From positions 21,509,060 through 21,569,059 of the forward strand of contig OX442314.1 of assembly GCA_949358305.1 (NCBI GenBank): a stretch of 60,000 nucleotides of DNA. Reading direction: 5' to 3'. Origin of the DNA: Strigamia acuminata. Its lineage: Eukaryota; Arthropoda; Chilopoda; Geophilomorpha; Linotaeniidae. Positions 45,236 through 57,400 of this stretch are shown in pieces; position 1 is the stretch's first letter, and each line of letters starts with the position of its first letter. The position numbers and the translations under genes are program-made. The notes below the pieces were generated by a model. That model made no database searches. It saw only the letters and a list, made by a program, of their open reading frames with translations, and was not told the DNA's origin.

Positions 45236-47078
45236 TGTTATCTGTACTCTGTTTCAGAAAAGTTGTGACAAACGCCCATTGGTTGTGTGTATCACAAGCT
45301 CAAGAAAACATGTAACCTGTCATGTGATCTTTCTAATCTAAACCAATAAGTAAGAGCTCAATTTGAAGGTGACTGTTAAACACTCACTAAAATACACTTT
45401 CAAATTTCCTAAAAAAATACACAATAAATTTAATAATAAACGTTTTGGACGTGGCCGCAACAATGCTGGATACAGAAACTAAAATTTAACAAGGTCGAAC
45501 GAGAACAGTATATACTCAATCTGAAACTGTATCCAGACAGAACTAACCTTGGGTCTAAAAATAACCACTGTAATTATCTATTTTCAATCAGCGTCGACTG
45601 GTGGCAGATAGGTGCGTTTTTCGAACTTCTTTTCTATTGTTCTTTTGTATACATGATGCAATGGCATGTACCCTCACAAAATGGTGTATTTATGTAATAG
45701 CATTGAGGTTCCAACTCATTGGTTAAAAGTGTAATTAATTTGTTACTCAATGAATGAGAAATAGCACTTTGCAATACCTGTGGAGTTGTAGCATCCTTTG
45801 AGATTTCCAAGCATTGCAGCAGGAATGTGAAGAATGCCAAACATGTCATCCTAAGAAAGTAGAAAGTAACTTGACATTTTAACCCAACCTAACCCATCCC
45901 CTTGTAAGCACGTGAACCATTGATGTACACAAAGATTGATCTTGAGACACAGAATTATACAATTTAGCTTTTATTCAATCATCAATTTAGCTTTAATTCA
46001 ATCATCAATTTAGCTTTTATTCACTCATCAATTTAACTTTTATTCAATCATCAATTTAGCTTTTATTCACTCATCAATTTAATCTTTATCAATCATCAAT
46101 TTAGCTTTTATTCAATCATCAATTTAGCTAGAATAGCGTTTCAAAAGGATGGGACAAGTAAAGTATGTCATGTAGCCAAAATAATTAAGAAATTATCTCA
46201 AAATGAAAATAATATTGATGTTCTAAAATGGCCAGTTCAGTTCTCCAGACATAAACCCAATTGAGTTCCTATGACAGTGCCTCAAATGAGTCATGTGACT
46301 GAGCTATGAAAAGTGGATATTGGCTGAGCGACATAAAATTTCAATTAGTATCATGCTCAAGTTGATTGTGCATACGGTATGTCTAGTCTAGGTGTATTAC
46401 TTCTAAATTCTGTGGTGAAACCTAGTGAAGTTTAGTGACATTAATATAAGTATAAAATGTAAAGAGCACTAATTGTAAAAATCATTGATGCCCTATCAAT
46501 CAAAATAGTCGATGTACTTATGCAAGGTTTTTCGTGGCAACTCCTACGTGTAATCATTTATTCATTAGCTTATTATGTACTAATACTCAATTTTCACCGG
46601 GATTTTAAGTCAGTAACAATTGTCGGAGGTGATAAATATTCAGTTTGGTCATTTTTACCATGTAAATTGGCTTGGTTGCCGCTTGGTTGTCACTTGTTTG
46701 AATTTTGCCATTGTGGCAATAATAGAGTGATCTACATATACTTACATAGACACTTTCCCACTCATGTTTAAAGAGACTACAGCTATTGGGCATTATTTGT
46801 TTTGTCGTGTGTGGGCAAGAAGTAGTGACATAAAAAATGGGGTGAATAATTGTTCGATTCAAAATTCTGCTTCAGATTAGAAATTTCTCACTTATTTTCC
46901 ACCAAGTTTAGATTTTTTTATAATTTTTTTTAAAACTGTAGCTGACAACCTATATAATTTCATTTCCATTAATTAAACAGCTTTTGAATTACACCTAACT
47001 GAAATAAACAAAATATTATTTCGAATCTAGTTTCAAAATTTAAAATATCTCTCTCGCATTCCGCACAAAAAATATGAT
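45236..47078. other. Spacer between P450 copies 4 and 5
   Basis: No supported gene. It holds the minisatellite at 45960-46135. Segments near 45690 and 46262-46350 (for example tttatgtaatagcattgag and cctcaaatgagtca) recur upstream of copy 5 at 49298-49430, so the spacer was part of the duplicated unit. Confidence 0.6.
45960..46135 (+). repeat. Minisatellite, unit about 23-24 bp, about 7 copies
   Basis: Tandem copies of agcttttattcaatcatcaa with a ttt linker, slightly diverged (ttcactcatc and taactttt variants). Confidence 0.85.
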
Positions 47079-49157
47079 TTAACGTGGTAGGGCACAAATG
47101 GGTTGAGCCTTGGGCATAGTTACAACAGCATAATTGTAATCGAAATCAATCGTATCGTTAACTTTGTTAAAAGAAAAATTTTGCAACATGGATGTAAAGT
47201 AGAGAAATAATTCCATTCTTGCTAGTGATTCGCCCATACACTGGCGCTTCCCTGCAAATAAATCACCATTAGTCGAATTTGCAAATTACACTTTCTGCAT
47301 TTCTGTTTTGACCTACCCATGGAAAATGGAACGTACTCTTCAGTTCGCTTAACTTGCCCATTATCTGTTAAAAATCGTTCCGGTTTAAATTTCTCCGGTT
47401 CTGGAAATATTTCTGGATCATTATGCACCGCCCACAGATTTGTTATGATAGTCGATCCTTTTGGAATAAATTTTCCAAATATTTCGGTGTCCGTAGTGTT
47501 GCTACAAGTACACATGCATATACATTGAACAACAATTTAATCTCTAAAAATTGAGCAATAAAAATGATAGAAAAATACCAATGAATAAGAGACAAGGGAA
47601 CAATGGTTATAATTCTATTGACTTCCATTAAAATGGCTTCGGTGTACGGCATTAATTTCTGATCTGACATTGAAGGAGTTCTTTCTCTTCCTACTACATT
47701 ATCTATTTCTTCGTGCACTTTAGCTTGAATATCAGGATGTTCAATCATGTATAACAAACTCCATCCTAGTGTGTTTGATGTCGTGTCACTTCCAGCCAGA
47801 AACAAGTCGAATAAAACTGTTGGTAACTGCTTCTCTAAAATTAATTGAACAACAAAAGTATTCGTAAAGTGTAGGAGATTTGGAGATTTATGTAAGAAAT
47901 ACACACTTGTCAAATTTGTAACTTCGTTTTCCTTTTCTTTTGCTTCCGAAAGCCACAAATCAATAAAATTATCTTGATTGTCTACTTCATGTTTAGCGTC
48001 AAATTTGTCCACAATTTTTGAGATAACCCGAATCATATCCATAGCAGTCGTTCTGCGAATGTAGAAAATTATAAAATGTCATAATTTCAACAAATAAATT
48101 TGATACACATACCGAGCTGTTTTCAATCGCAAAACTTTTAACAGAATTTTAAATCTGAGCTGTTGTGGAATGAGATGGACAACTCTATCAATCCCTATTC
48201 TGCGAAGATGCTCATTCGATAGATGTAACAATTCATTAAACACCTTATCAGTGTAATCAAAGCGTCTGCCTGTCATGATAATGCAAATCACATTCGTTAC
48301 ACTTTTACGTATAAACTCTCCTATGTCTGGTATTGGTTGCCCTTTAAAAGCTTCCACCTCCTTCACAAAGTGAAAAATCTCCTCCTGCAAATGAGAAAAA
48401 GAACAAATCTGCTAGTCTAATATTATAGTATAGTCATTAGACGAATTTACTTTAATTCGGGGTTCCAAAGTTGACTTTCCAAATCCAAAATCGCGCAATT
48501 TTGAAAGTGAAAAACGTCGAAGCTCTGACCATATTTCGCCACTGCTTCTAATAATGCCTGGTGGAAATAACAAGTCATATAATTTAGTTTAAAAGATTAC
48601 TGCTAATCAATGTATTGTGCAAATCTACCAGGATTATCTTTGAAAGCGTCTGGTAAGTGATGATATGGTCTTGCTGAAAAAACATCTGCTTGTTTTACTA
48701 ACGCCTCTTTGATCGCTTTGTACGATGTTAAAAATATTGCGTGCTCAGTGCCCATGTTAATTCTATTCAGGAATATAACACAAACACGTCATAGATAAAC
48801 TCAATCGTGTACACTTAATTTTGAATTAAATAACAATCAATCAATACCTCCATCATTTACTACAAAATGAAAATAAATGACCTTAAGTGTTGTCATTTTT
48901 AATTGTAATTACCTTATTATGTCACCATAATGTTTTCTCAAGTTGGCAACTGTAATGTGGGGTTTTTTACCTAAGAATAATTTATATCCAATGATTGGTA
49001 AGCCCCAAGGTCCAGAAGGCAAATTTTTGCGAGTTTTGGCGTAAGTCAATAATAACCAAGAAACCAGCAGTAATATTAAAACAATAATTAACTGAACTTG
49101 TAAATTATTAACGTCAAAATATGACGAAATACAATTTAAAGACAACATTGCTACCAC
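47079..49157 (-). CDS. Cytochrome P450, CYP2-clan, copy 5
   Basis: Exons 49157-48913, 48762-48629, 48557-48451, 48384-48113, 48052-47907, 47834-47579, 47501-47317, 47251-47079; 505 residues in frame. Hinge [14 protein letters not shown]-helix LAGSDTTSNT, ExxR (EVNR), PERF and heme signature FSMGKRQCMG are all present. Exon lengths equal those of copy 4 except for the start. The BC-loop differs strongly, RPYHHLPDAFKDNPG, while flanking residues are almost the same. The exon 6/7 junction codon is Cys, as in copies 3 and 4. Probably a functional microsomal mono-oxygenase. Confidence 0.94.
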
Positions 49158-50115
49158 AGACTTATGTTATCTAATGAAACAACAAGTACAATAATGAGTA
49201 AAATGACCTTTAATCCTTGTGATCAAGTACTGATATCTTTTGATTGTGCATTGCACAATTAAAATGTAGAAAAAAAATTATAACTAAATTCTGTGTGTTT
49301 ATGTAATAGCATTGAGCTAGAAGGAATGAGCTGTAAGTTATAGTTCATTGAATTCCTACGGCAGTACCTCAAATGAGTCAGCTAATGTGACTGAGCGGTG
49401 AAAAATTCATATTGGCTAGATGGCACAAAATAAAACCCACTCAGTGCACTTGACCTTTAGACGTAAATTTTTTGTGAATAATCTATTTTGCAAATTATTG
49501 ATTTGCTGATAAATCATTTATCCAGATTACTATTCACTTTAAATAATTGAAATGACACCTCAATTCAATTCAATTTATAAAACGCAAAATTTCGAAATCG
49601 CAAAACTTTCAATAGAATTAGGAAATGCAAATAGTTCCGAGTACCTCAAGAATAGACAGATGTTGTTTGAATAACTTCCTTATCATACGTGATCTCAGTA
49701 CAATTTAATTTTTCACAAAGTAAAAATCAACAGATCGCTTAACTCTTTCATTTTGTAGAAACAACTCTTCTTTTTAAAATAATAGCCTCTTTATTCCCAC
49801 ATAATCTTCATATTCATTGATACACGAAACAAAAACATCTGTCAGCTATCACACCTAAAACACCTAGTATGCAGCCAACTGTTTCTAATTCATTACAGAT
49901 CTAAATAATTCTAGCTAAAAACCAATTTTTGTCATTGAAATCATTCTTTGGCAGTAAAACTTGCTTTTATGATTTTTGCAACACGTATAAATTATACCGC
50001 TGTTCTTATCGGCCGAAATACACAAAGTCTCTATTGTCTCTGTCCCATCTGTTAAAATGATAAACGTTGGTATAAAGATCTAACAATTCCTCGCATTACG
50101 TACTTGAATGAAAGC
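49158..50115. other. Divergent spacer between P450 cluster and FAR genes
   Basis: Upstream region for P450 copy 5 (minus) and FAR copy 1 (plus). It shares short segments with the copy 4/5 spacer near 49298-49430. No exon recognised. Confidence 0.5.
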
Positions 50116-52578
50116 ATGGTTTCCTCCATGAATCAATTTTTTAAAGGCCGAAGTGTTTTTATCACCGGTGTAACTGGCTTTTTGGGGAAAGTTCTGTTGG
50201 AAAAACTCTTGCGCACTTGTCCTGATGTCCGTGCCGTTTACATTCTTCTACGGGCCAAGAAAGGTAAAGATGTGGCGCAGCGTTTGAAAGAAATATTCAA
50301 TTCACAAGTAAATTTCTACAATTTTTGGACGCATTAAACACACTAAATAACAAGTGATGTTTATTAGGCATTTGACAGAATTAAGGAAAATAATTCTACA
50401 GTTTTTGAGAAAGTGATTGCTGTAAATGGCGACATTTCCCTTCCTTTATTTGGACTTGATTCAACCGATGTCGAGTTACTAGCTGAAAATGTATCGATAG
50501 TGTTCAACTCGGCGGCAACGGTTAAATTTGAGAAGCCAATCAAAATTGCCATTAAAACCAATCTGGTATCCGTAAGACATTTGCTTAAATTATGCCAAAA
50601 GATGGACCAACTTGCAGTAAGGATATTATATAATTCCAACATTTGACTGCCATACAACATTTTTTTTTTATTTTCTGTAATAAGGCCTTAATTCATGTGT
50701 CCACCGCATACTCAAATTGCCTACTCAATAGACCGATTATTGAAGAGCTTGTTTATAAACCAAATATAGATCCTTCGAAAGTTATTGAAATATTTGAGTG
50801 AGTTAACTAATTATGCTTTTAGTAAATTAATTGTCAAAAACAAATCTGTACAGCAACCTCGATGATGAAATAGCAGAAAAAATCAGTCCAATAATAATAG
50901 GAGCATTTCCGAATACATACACATACACCAAATTCTTGGCAGAATATCTGTTGATGGAAGAAGGTGGTAACATACCACGAGCTATAATTCGCCCAGGCGC
51001 TGTAACTTGTGCGTGGGAAGACCCTTTTCCTGTGAGTTCAATTATTTTTCTCCCGACTGTACAATATTTTATTGTTTATTTTATTATTTTTAATTATTAG
51101 GGTTGGATTGATTCTTGGAGTGCCTGGGGTGGCATCTCAGCTGCCGTAAGTAGACTGACTCGCACAGACATATACAGTCGTGGACAAAAAAAACTTCATA
51201 TCTATCATAATTTGCCGGGTCTATCTTTGTTGTTAGGGCCAGACGAGAGACCGGGTCAAGATCGATGTCATTGAATCTCAATAGATTTTTTATGCCACCT
51301 GGTAGATAAACTTAAAACAGCTAAACTGAAGGGAAGGTTTTTTTGTCCACGACTGTACATACAGTACTACGTAGCAGAACCTCGATTATCCGAACTAATT
51401 GGGGACATGGGTGTTCATAAAACCGAATTGTTCAGATAATCGAACATTAGATTTATACACATACGAGTTTTAGAGGCATTTTAGAGTTTTTGAATGCAGC
51501 TACTGTCATCATCTTGCTCGTTAAATATAGATGGGACTAGGAATTACTCCGAGTATTTGCTGTAATCCGAAAATGGCTACACACATTATTCCAGTTGATT
51601 TCTGTGTGAATACGTTTATCACTGCAGCAAGAGAAACTGCTCTCAACAAGTAAGAGATCTTAAAATTCTTCTCATTTTTGGGGAATTGCATTAACAATGA
51701 TGTTTTCGCTTAGACCTGATGTAATCAAGGTTTACCATTGCGTATCTGGTGGCGATACCAAAATTACTCACGAGACCTATATAGGCCTATGGACGAAACA
51801 TTCGACTAAATTCCCCTTAAATAATATGATACGAAGACCAAATGTAACCATTATCTGCAATTATTTCGCTCAATATATTTTCAATTTATGGGATTATTAC
51901 ACTTTTCTCTGTCCAATGGATTGTCTATTGACATTAACTGGCAATAAACCTTTGTAGGTGCAACTACTTTTATTGTAATTCTTTAATTGATGGAAATTTA
52001 CGTGATTTAATAGTTTGCGAAAAGTATATCATGAATTCAGCAAGAATTTAAAAAGTACAGTCTATTTCGGTGCAAACGAATGGCAATTCGGTAATAATAA
52101 TACACTGCAGTTATGGAATTCCTTAACTTCAGACGAAAAAAAAGTAAACTTGACGATTTGCTGTAGTTATCAAAGCTAACGCAGTGTTTCTTCACTTTCA
52201 GATCTTCAATTTTGACCTTAAACAAATTGACTGGGTTCAACATTTAGAAGATTATGTTTACGGATGCAAAATATACCACATGAAAGAAAACGTTTCAACG
52301 TTACCAGCTGCACGCAGACGTTACAAAATGTATATGTCAAGTTATTCTGCCTAAAACGGTGCAGTACGTTTTAAGATATATTTAATCATTTTTCCAGATT
52401 ACTGTGGACAAGTCGTTTTTGGAACATTTTTAAATGGACCTTAGTGTGGATTTTCCTTCGTAGAAAATGTGACAAGTATTTTAAAATTAAGAACAAGAGT
52501 TTCTATTTCATGTATTATAAAGTAATGTTTGTAGTTTTGCGAATTTTGGCGTTTCAATTTAAAACTAATTATCATTAA
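50116..52578 (+). CDS. FAR: Fatty acyl-CoA reductase, copy 1
   Basis: NADPH-dependent reduction of fatty acyl-CoA to fatty alcohol, usually on peroxisome or ER membranes, feeding wax, ether-lipid or pheromone synthesis. Exons 50116-50307, 50368-50616, 50685-50797, 50854-51031, 51101-51145, 51531-51649, 51714-51953, 52014-52143, 52202-52335, 52398-52578; 526 residues in frame. Rossmann motif TGVTGFLGK near residue 20; HVSTAYSNC; catalytic YxxxK as YTYTK; RPGAVTCAWEDPFPGWIDSW; the FAR C-terminal part has IPVDFCVN and FNFDLKQIDW. A hydrophobic tail (WTLVWIFL) precedes a basic C-terminus. Intron 5 carries a mariner MITE. The last two introns use a weak donor (gtcaag at 52336). AATAAA at 52601. 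Near duplicate of the gene at 54805. Confidence 0.93.
51175..51355. mobile_element. Tc1/mariner-like MITE, copy 2
   Basis: 181 bp, ends CAGTCGTGGACAAAA and the inverted TTTTGTCCACGACTG, TA on both sides (51173-51174, 51356-51357). Same family as 13614-13808 but inverted. Just to the right, 51368-51455 holds a pogo-like fragment (cagaacctcgattatccgaa). Confidence 0.82.
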
Positions 52579-52652
52579 TTATAATTTGAATGCAAATGGA
52601 AATAAATATTTCTCACTGAAGATAAATTTATATTGTCATTGAATAACCATTA

Positions 52653-53203
52653 GTGAGTTTGCGGTTGCCAATTGTTCCTTATAATTATGAGTTAGAAGCT
52701 CACAATTATAAAAATGGACTTATAACATAACGTAACTCCTCAACTTTTACACTATTTTGTAAAATAAGGGAGCCAATCAGATCGCTTAACACTATTTGAA
52801 GCTCCTCCCACTATTGCAAATGGCGCTAATGGTGCTGATGGAAATTCAAAATGGCTGCCTGACCTGTTTCAACATTCAGCCTCAATCACAATTTCTTTCT
52901 GCTATCAAAGGATAGAAACAACTAAAATCATTCCAGGTAAGCAAATAAATAAACTGGAAGACAATTTTATGTCTGAAAAATGTCAAATTAGTAAAACTAC
53001 AGATTTTCATTTTCTTTTGCATATGGATTTGTTCTACCATTACATGCAAGGGATTTGTACTGTTCACATGGTATTTATAAGTATAATTTATAAAATATAT
53101 TTGTTGTAACGCAAGTGCCTATTTCAACAAGGAATTATAATTATAATTATGAGCTTATAACTCATAATTATAAGGAATAATTGGCAACCGCAAACTCCCT
53201 ATT
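52653..53203. mobile_element. TIR element downstream of FAR copy 1
   Basis: agtttgcggttgccaattgt with ccttataattatgag (from about 52655) is repeated inverted at 53150-53203. The arms are about 50 bp and the element about 550 bp. No transposase frame. Confidence 0.7.
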
Positions 53204-53220
53204 GTTTGTGAAATTAGTTC

Positions 53221-54525
53221 CATAAGAAGTCGTTGGTCAGTGGGCTCATTAAAGATACTGACGGCTTCCTAATGACAGGAAGTTACAGAAACAGTGAACC
53301 AATATTGTGCACGTTTGTGAGGTCTGGCCGTCGACTGTGAGTGAGTATACAGACTTGGATAAAGAATTAAAAGCCCAGGTGATTTTTGCAACATCAATGG
53401 CCAGTTTGCGCTGTCAAGCGCTACGATCAAATTATTGGAAGTTAAAATATTTATTAGATGCCGCAAGGAGTTATGAGTGGTCGGAATAGCAGGCGAGATG
53501 TATGGAGGGAGCAGATCTGACGAAGCGGCATGCGGAAGTATACTTGGTAAGAGATAGTGACCCAAAGAGTGGATGAGGTGGAAGGGACCATTTTCGGGGA
53601 CCGCCTTGAAGTGATAACACCTGAGATACCACCTCAAGGTTGTGTTTTAACTGTGGACATTCAAATGCAGTGATGACTAGCAAGTTATTACACGATGTGT
53701 AGCGAGGAAGCGAAGGATGACTGTGTGTTTGGTATTTTGGTGGGATTGGAGTTAAAGCAAAAGATGCCGAGAGTTGAAGTTTTGGTGGGACGATGTAAGA
53801 TGCTTGTTGTGTTTGTAGTCGATTCGAGGACCCAGGCGAACTTGTTGAACCAAGAGGTGTTTCAATTGATGATTCCAGTGCCAGTGTTGAAGCAGAGTTG
53901 TGCACGTTTGATGCCTTGTGGAACCACTGCCACTGTTGGGAGTCATGATGACAGTGTTGGAGTATTAGGGTTGGCAGGTGAAAACGGAACTCTATGTGGC
54001 AGATGTATGTGGTGGATCCTTGCTGAGTTATGACACGTCAGCACAGTTGAACCTGATCCAGATTTTGCAGATGGTGAGTGATTTGTAGTGTTGGAGGAGG
54101 ACCAAGAACGATAGCAGAGGTCGGAGCTGGAGGATGGATTGGAAGTGGAGGACTTTGGGAGAGGTTTGAAACTGAAAAGATTGGTGCGTACTGCGTACAC
54201 CAATGTGGCATGAAGACTACTAGAAGGAACATGTTGTATTGATTTGTTTTATTTTGTTTTTGTGGGTTTTCGATTTTATTTGCGTTTGATTTTGTTTTTT
54301 TTGTTGTTTTATCGATTGTATTTTCTTGGGAGGGATGTAATATCGTGTATGTATACGTGTATATTGTTTCTGTGACTTGTTACTAAAGGGCGCGCGAGCG
54401 GCCCGAGGTTATGTGAATGATAACGAGTGACATGTGCAGCAATTATAATGTATGTTGACTAATAAACAGCATGTCTCCTTAACGAGCCTCCTTCTTTAAT
54501 GTGGACATTTATAACAAACATTACA
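53221..54525 (+). mobile_element. Decayed Ty3/gypsy-type retroelement fragment with 3' LTR
   Basis: Plus-strand remnants in order: a Gag-like stretch (LRCQALRSNYWKLKYLLDAA, 53398-53457), a broken zinc-knuckle hint (CFNCGHSN near 53643), and an aspartic-protease-like stretch near 53780-53865 (VVDSRTQANLLNQEVF; the expected DSG/DTG is DSR). Several stops and frame changes interrupt it. A purine tract gggaggga then precedes a 190-bp LTR at 54336-54525 with TGTAAT...ATTACA ends. No 5' LTR, reverse transcriptase or integrase seen. It lies between the two FAR genes. Confidence 0.65.
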
Positions 54526-54804
54526 GCACCTATTGTTCAACAATACAACAGTGACAAAACCTATTAAATTAGCCATGCCCCATTTACTTTCCCAATCTAT
54601 CATCAAATTTAATATATTTGAACTAAGTTATAAAATACTGCATTTATTCCAGAATTCTGCTTCGACCTGTATAAATGTTATCGCTTTTCATATCGAGAGT
54701 GATGCAAAATGCCTCTATTGTATTCTCTATCTGTTAAAATCGCAAACCAGGTGGTAAGACTTCAACAATTCATGCATTATAAACTTGAACGGCTAAATGA
54801 AAGC

Positions 54805-57300
54805 ATGGCTTCATCTATGAATCAATTTTTTAAAGGTAGAAGTGTATTTATTACCGGTGCAACGGGCTTTTTAGGGAAAGTTCTGTTGGAAAAACTGTTA
54901 CGCACATGTCCTGATGTTCGTGCTGTTTATATTCTTATACGGCCAAAGAAAGGTAAAGATGTGGCTCAGCGTAAAAATGAATTGCTCAGTTCAAAAGTAA
55001 GAACCGTATAAATAATTTTTGAAATCATACTAAATAACAATAAATTTTATGTATTAGGCATTTGACCGGATAAAAGCAAATAATTCTACACTTCTTGAAA
55101 AAATAAAGGCCCTAAATGGCGACATTTCTCTTCCTTTACTTGGACTTGATTCAACCGATGTTGAGTTATTAGCTCACAATGTATCGATAGTATTCAACTC
55201 GGCAGCAACTATTAAATTTGAAGAGCCAATAAAAGATGCCATTAAAACCAATATGTTATCCATAAGGCATTTGCTTCAGGTGTGCCAAAAGATGATCCAA
55301 CTTGCAGTAAGAATATTATATAATTCAAACATTTGCTGTCGCACAATATTTTCATTTATTTTTTGTAAAAAGGCCGTAATTCACGTGTCAACGGCATATT
55401 CAAATTGCAACAGATCGTCTATTGAAGAGATTGTTTATAACCCGATTATAAATCCTTCGAAAGTTATTGAAATATTTGAGTGAGTTAAAGAATTATGCTT
55501 TGAGTATTAATTGTCAAAAATAATTTCCTATGCAGCAATCTCAATGACGAAATGGCAGAAAAGATTTGTCCAATAATACTAGGAGAATTTCCGAATACAT
55601 ACACATACACCAAATTCTTAGCAGAATATCTATTCGTGGAAGAAGGTGGTAACTTACCACGAGCTATAATTCGACCAGGAGCTGTAACATGTGCATGGGA
55701 AGATCCTTTTCCTGTGAATTCAATAATATTTCTATCGATTGTATTGTTTATTTAATTATTTTTAATATTAGGGTTGGATTGATAGTTGGAGTGTATGGGG
55801 TGGCTTTGGAATTGCCGTAAGTAAATTGACTCGCACTCACAAGCACATAGTATTATAATTACAAGTTGAGGCATGTACAGTCATGGTCATAAAAACTGTC
55901 CTAGTCCAGCTTGATGCTCACCTGCAGAATGAGCGTATTTGATTATGATTGTATTGTATCCACCAGGTAGTGTAAAAACTTACTGATGTGCAGGACTGGA
56001 CTGGAAACAAATTTATTGCCGTGAAATCTGGATGTCCGGGCCACAATTAATGAAGTTGGTTCAGGCCACAGCGGGCCGCGACAGGCTACAGCGGTCACGG
56101 GCCACCGGGAAACTCCCGGTAGCCCGCCGCCGCCGGGCCAGTCCAGCAATGCTGATATGTTGCGACATATTGACATTTACATGATGTCACTCTACCAAAT
56201 ACGCTCATTCTGCAGCTTTATAACACATCAGCTTATAATAAATGAATTCATATGAATACTATCCTTCTTACATTTTAATTATCGTGCATTAAATATAGAT
56301 GGGACTAGGAATTACTCAGGATGTATGCTGTAATTCGAAAATGGCTACACACATTGCTCCAGTTGATTTCTGTGTAAATATGTTTATTACTGCAGCAAGA
56401 GAAATTATCCTCAACAAGTAAAATATCTAAGAATTATTGTAATTTTTGTAAAATCACATTCTCAGAAATCCTAACTCCGATGTTTTCGTTTAGACCTGCT
56501 ACAGTCAAAGTTTACCACTGTGCATCTGGTGGCGCTACAAAAATTACTTCAGGCACCTTTATAAACCTATGGACGAAATATTCGACTAAATTTCCCCTAA
56601 ATAATATGATACGAAGACCAAGCGCAACCATTTTCCGTAGTTATTTCGCTCAACGCATATTCAGTTTTTGGGATTATTACACCTTTTTGTGTCCAATGGA
56701 TTGTTTATTGCAAATAACTGGCAATAAACCTTTGTAAGTGTGACTATTTTTATTGTAATTCCTTTGATTGATGGAAAACCATGCGATTTAATAGTTTGCG
56801 AAAAGTATATCATGAATTCAGCAAGAATTTAAAACCTATACTCTTTTTCGGCACTCACGAATGGCAATTCGGTAATAATAATACACTGCAGTTATGGAAT
56901 TCCTTAACCACAGAAGAAAAAAAAGTAAACTTGAAATGTTGCTGTGGGTAGTTATCAAAGCTAACGTAGTGTTTCTTCACTTTCAGATCTTCAATTTTGA
57001 TTTTAAACAAATTGACTGGGCTCAACATTTAGAAGATTATGTTTACGGATGCAAAGTATACCACATGAAAGAAAACGTTTCAACGTTACCTGCTGCACGA
57101 AGACGTTACAAAATGTATAAGTCAAGTTAATCTTCATAAAACTGTTTTATATTATGTTTTTAATCCTTTTTTCCAGATTACTGTGGACAAGTCGTTTTTG
57201 GAATATTTTTAAATGGACCTTATTGTCGATTTTCTTAAGAAAATTGTGGAATATTTTAAAATTGAGAATACCGGTAATAAGCGTGGGTCCACCGATCTAA
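54805..57300 (+). CDS. FAR: Fatty acyl-CoA reductase, copy 2
   Basis: Same enzyme family and exon plan as the gene at 50116. Exons 54805-54996, 55058-55306, 55373-55479, 55536-55713, 55772-55816, 56299-56417, 56494-56733, 56795-56924, 56987-57120, 57177-57300; 505 residues in frame. The frame is open upstream to an ATG at 54709, but the start at 54805 matches copy 1. Motifs: TGATGFLGK, HVSTAYSNC, YTYTK, RPGAVTCAWEDPFPGWIDSW, APVDFCVN, FNFDFKQIDW. Exon 3 is two codons shorter and the C-terminus is about 19 residues shorter and divergent (ends SVGPPI). Intron 5 holds nested repeat DNA. AATAAA at 57395. Probably functional; chain-length preference unknown. Confidence 0.92.
55875..56215. mobile_element. 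Nested TIR element in FAR copy 2 intron 5
   Basis: A mariner-like left end tacagtcatggtcataaaaa starts near 55875 without a matching right end. Inside it, ctgcagaatgagcgtatttg (55922-55941) and its exact inverse (56196-56215) bound a 294-bp element. Its centre contains a G+C-rich hairpin-prone stretch (cgggaaactcccggtagccc). Confidence 0.65.
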
Positions 57301-57400
57301 TTTCTCATGTAGCAGAATGTTTGCCATTTTGCGAAGTTTGAAGTTTACAATTTAAAAATATTCATCACTATTTATCATTTGAACACAAAATGAAAATAAA

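Noticed and set aside
45634-45849. Minus-strand 71-residue frame with a signal-like start and an acceptor before the ATG
   Set aside because: Part of it lies in spacer sequence repeated upstream of P450 copy 5, where the frame is not kept; no splice partner or poly(A) signal was found.
52882-53067. Minus-strand 61-residue frame
   Set aside because: Lies inside the TIR element 52653-53203 and has no transposase-like or other recognisable content.
53269-54232. Several overlapping minus-strand frames of 60-144 residues
   Set aside because: Antisense shadows of the G+C-richer retroelement remnant, which reads as Gag and protease on the plus strand.
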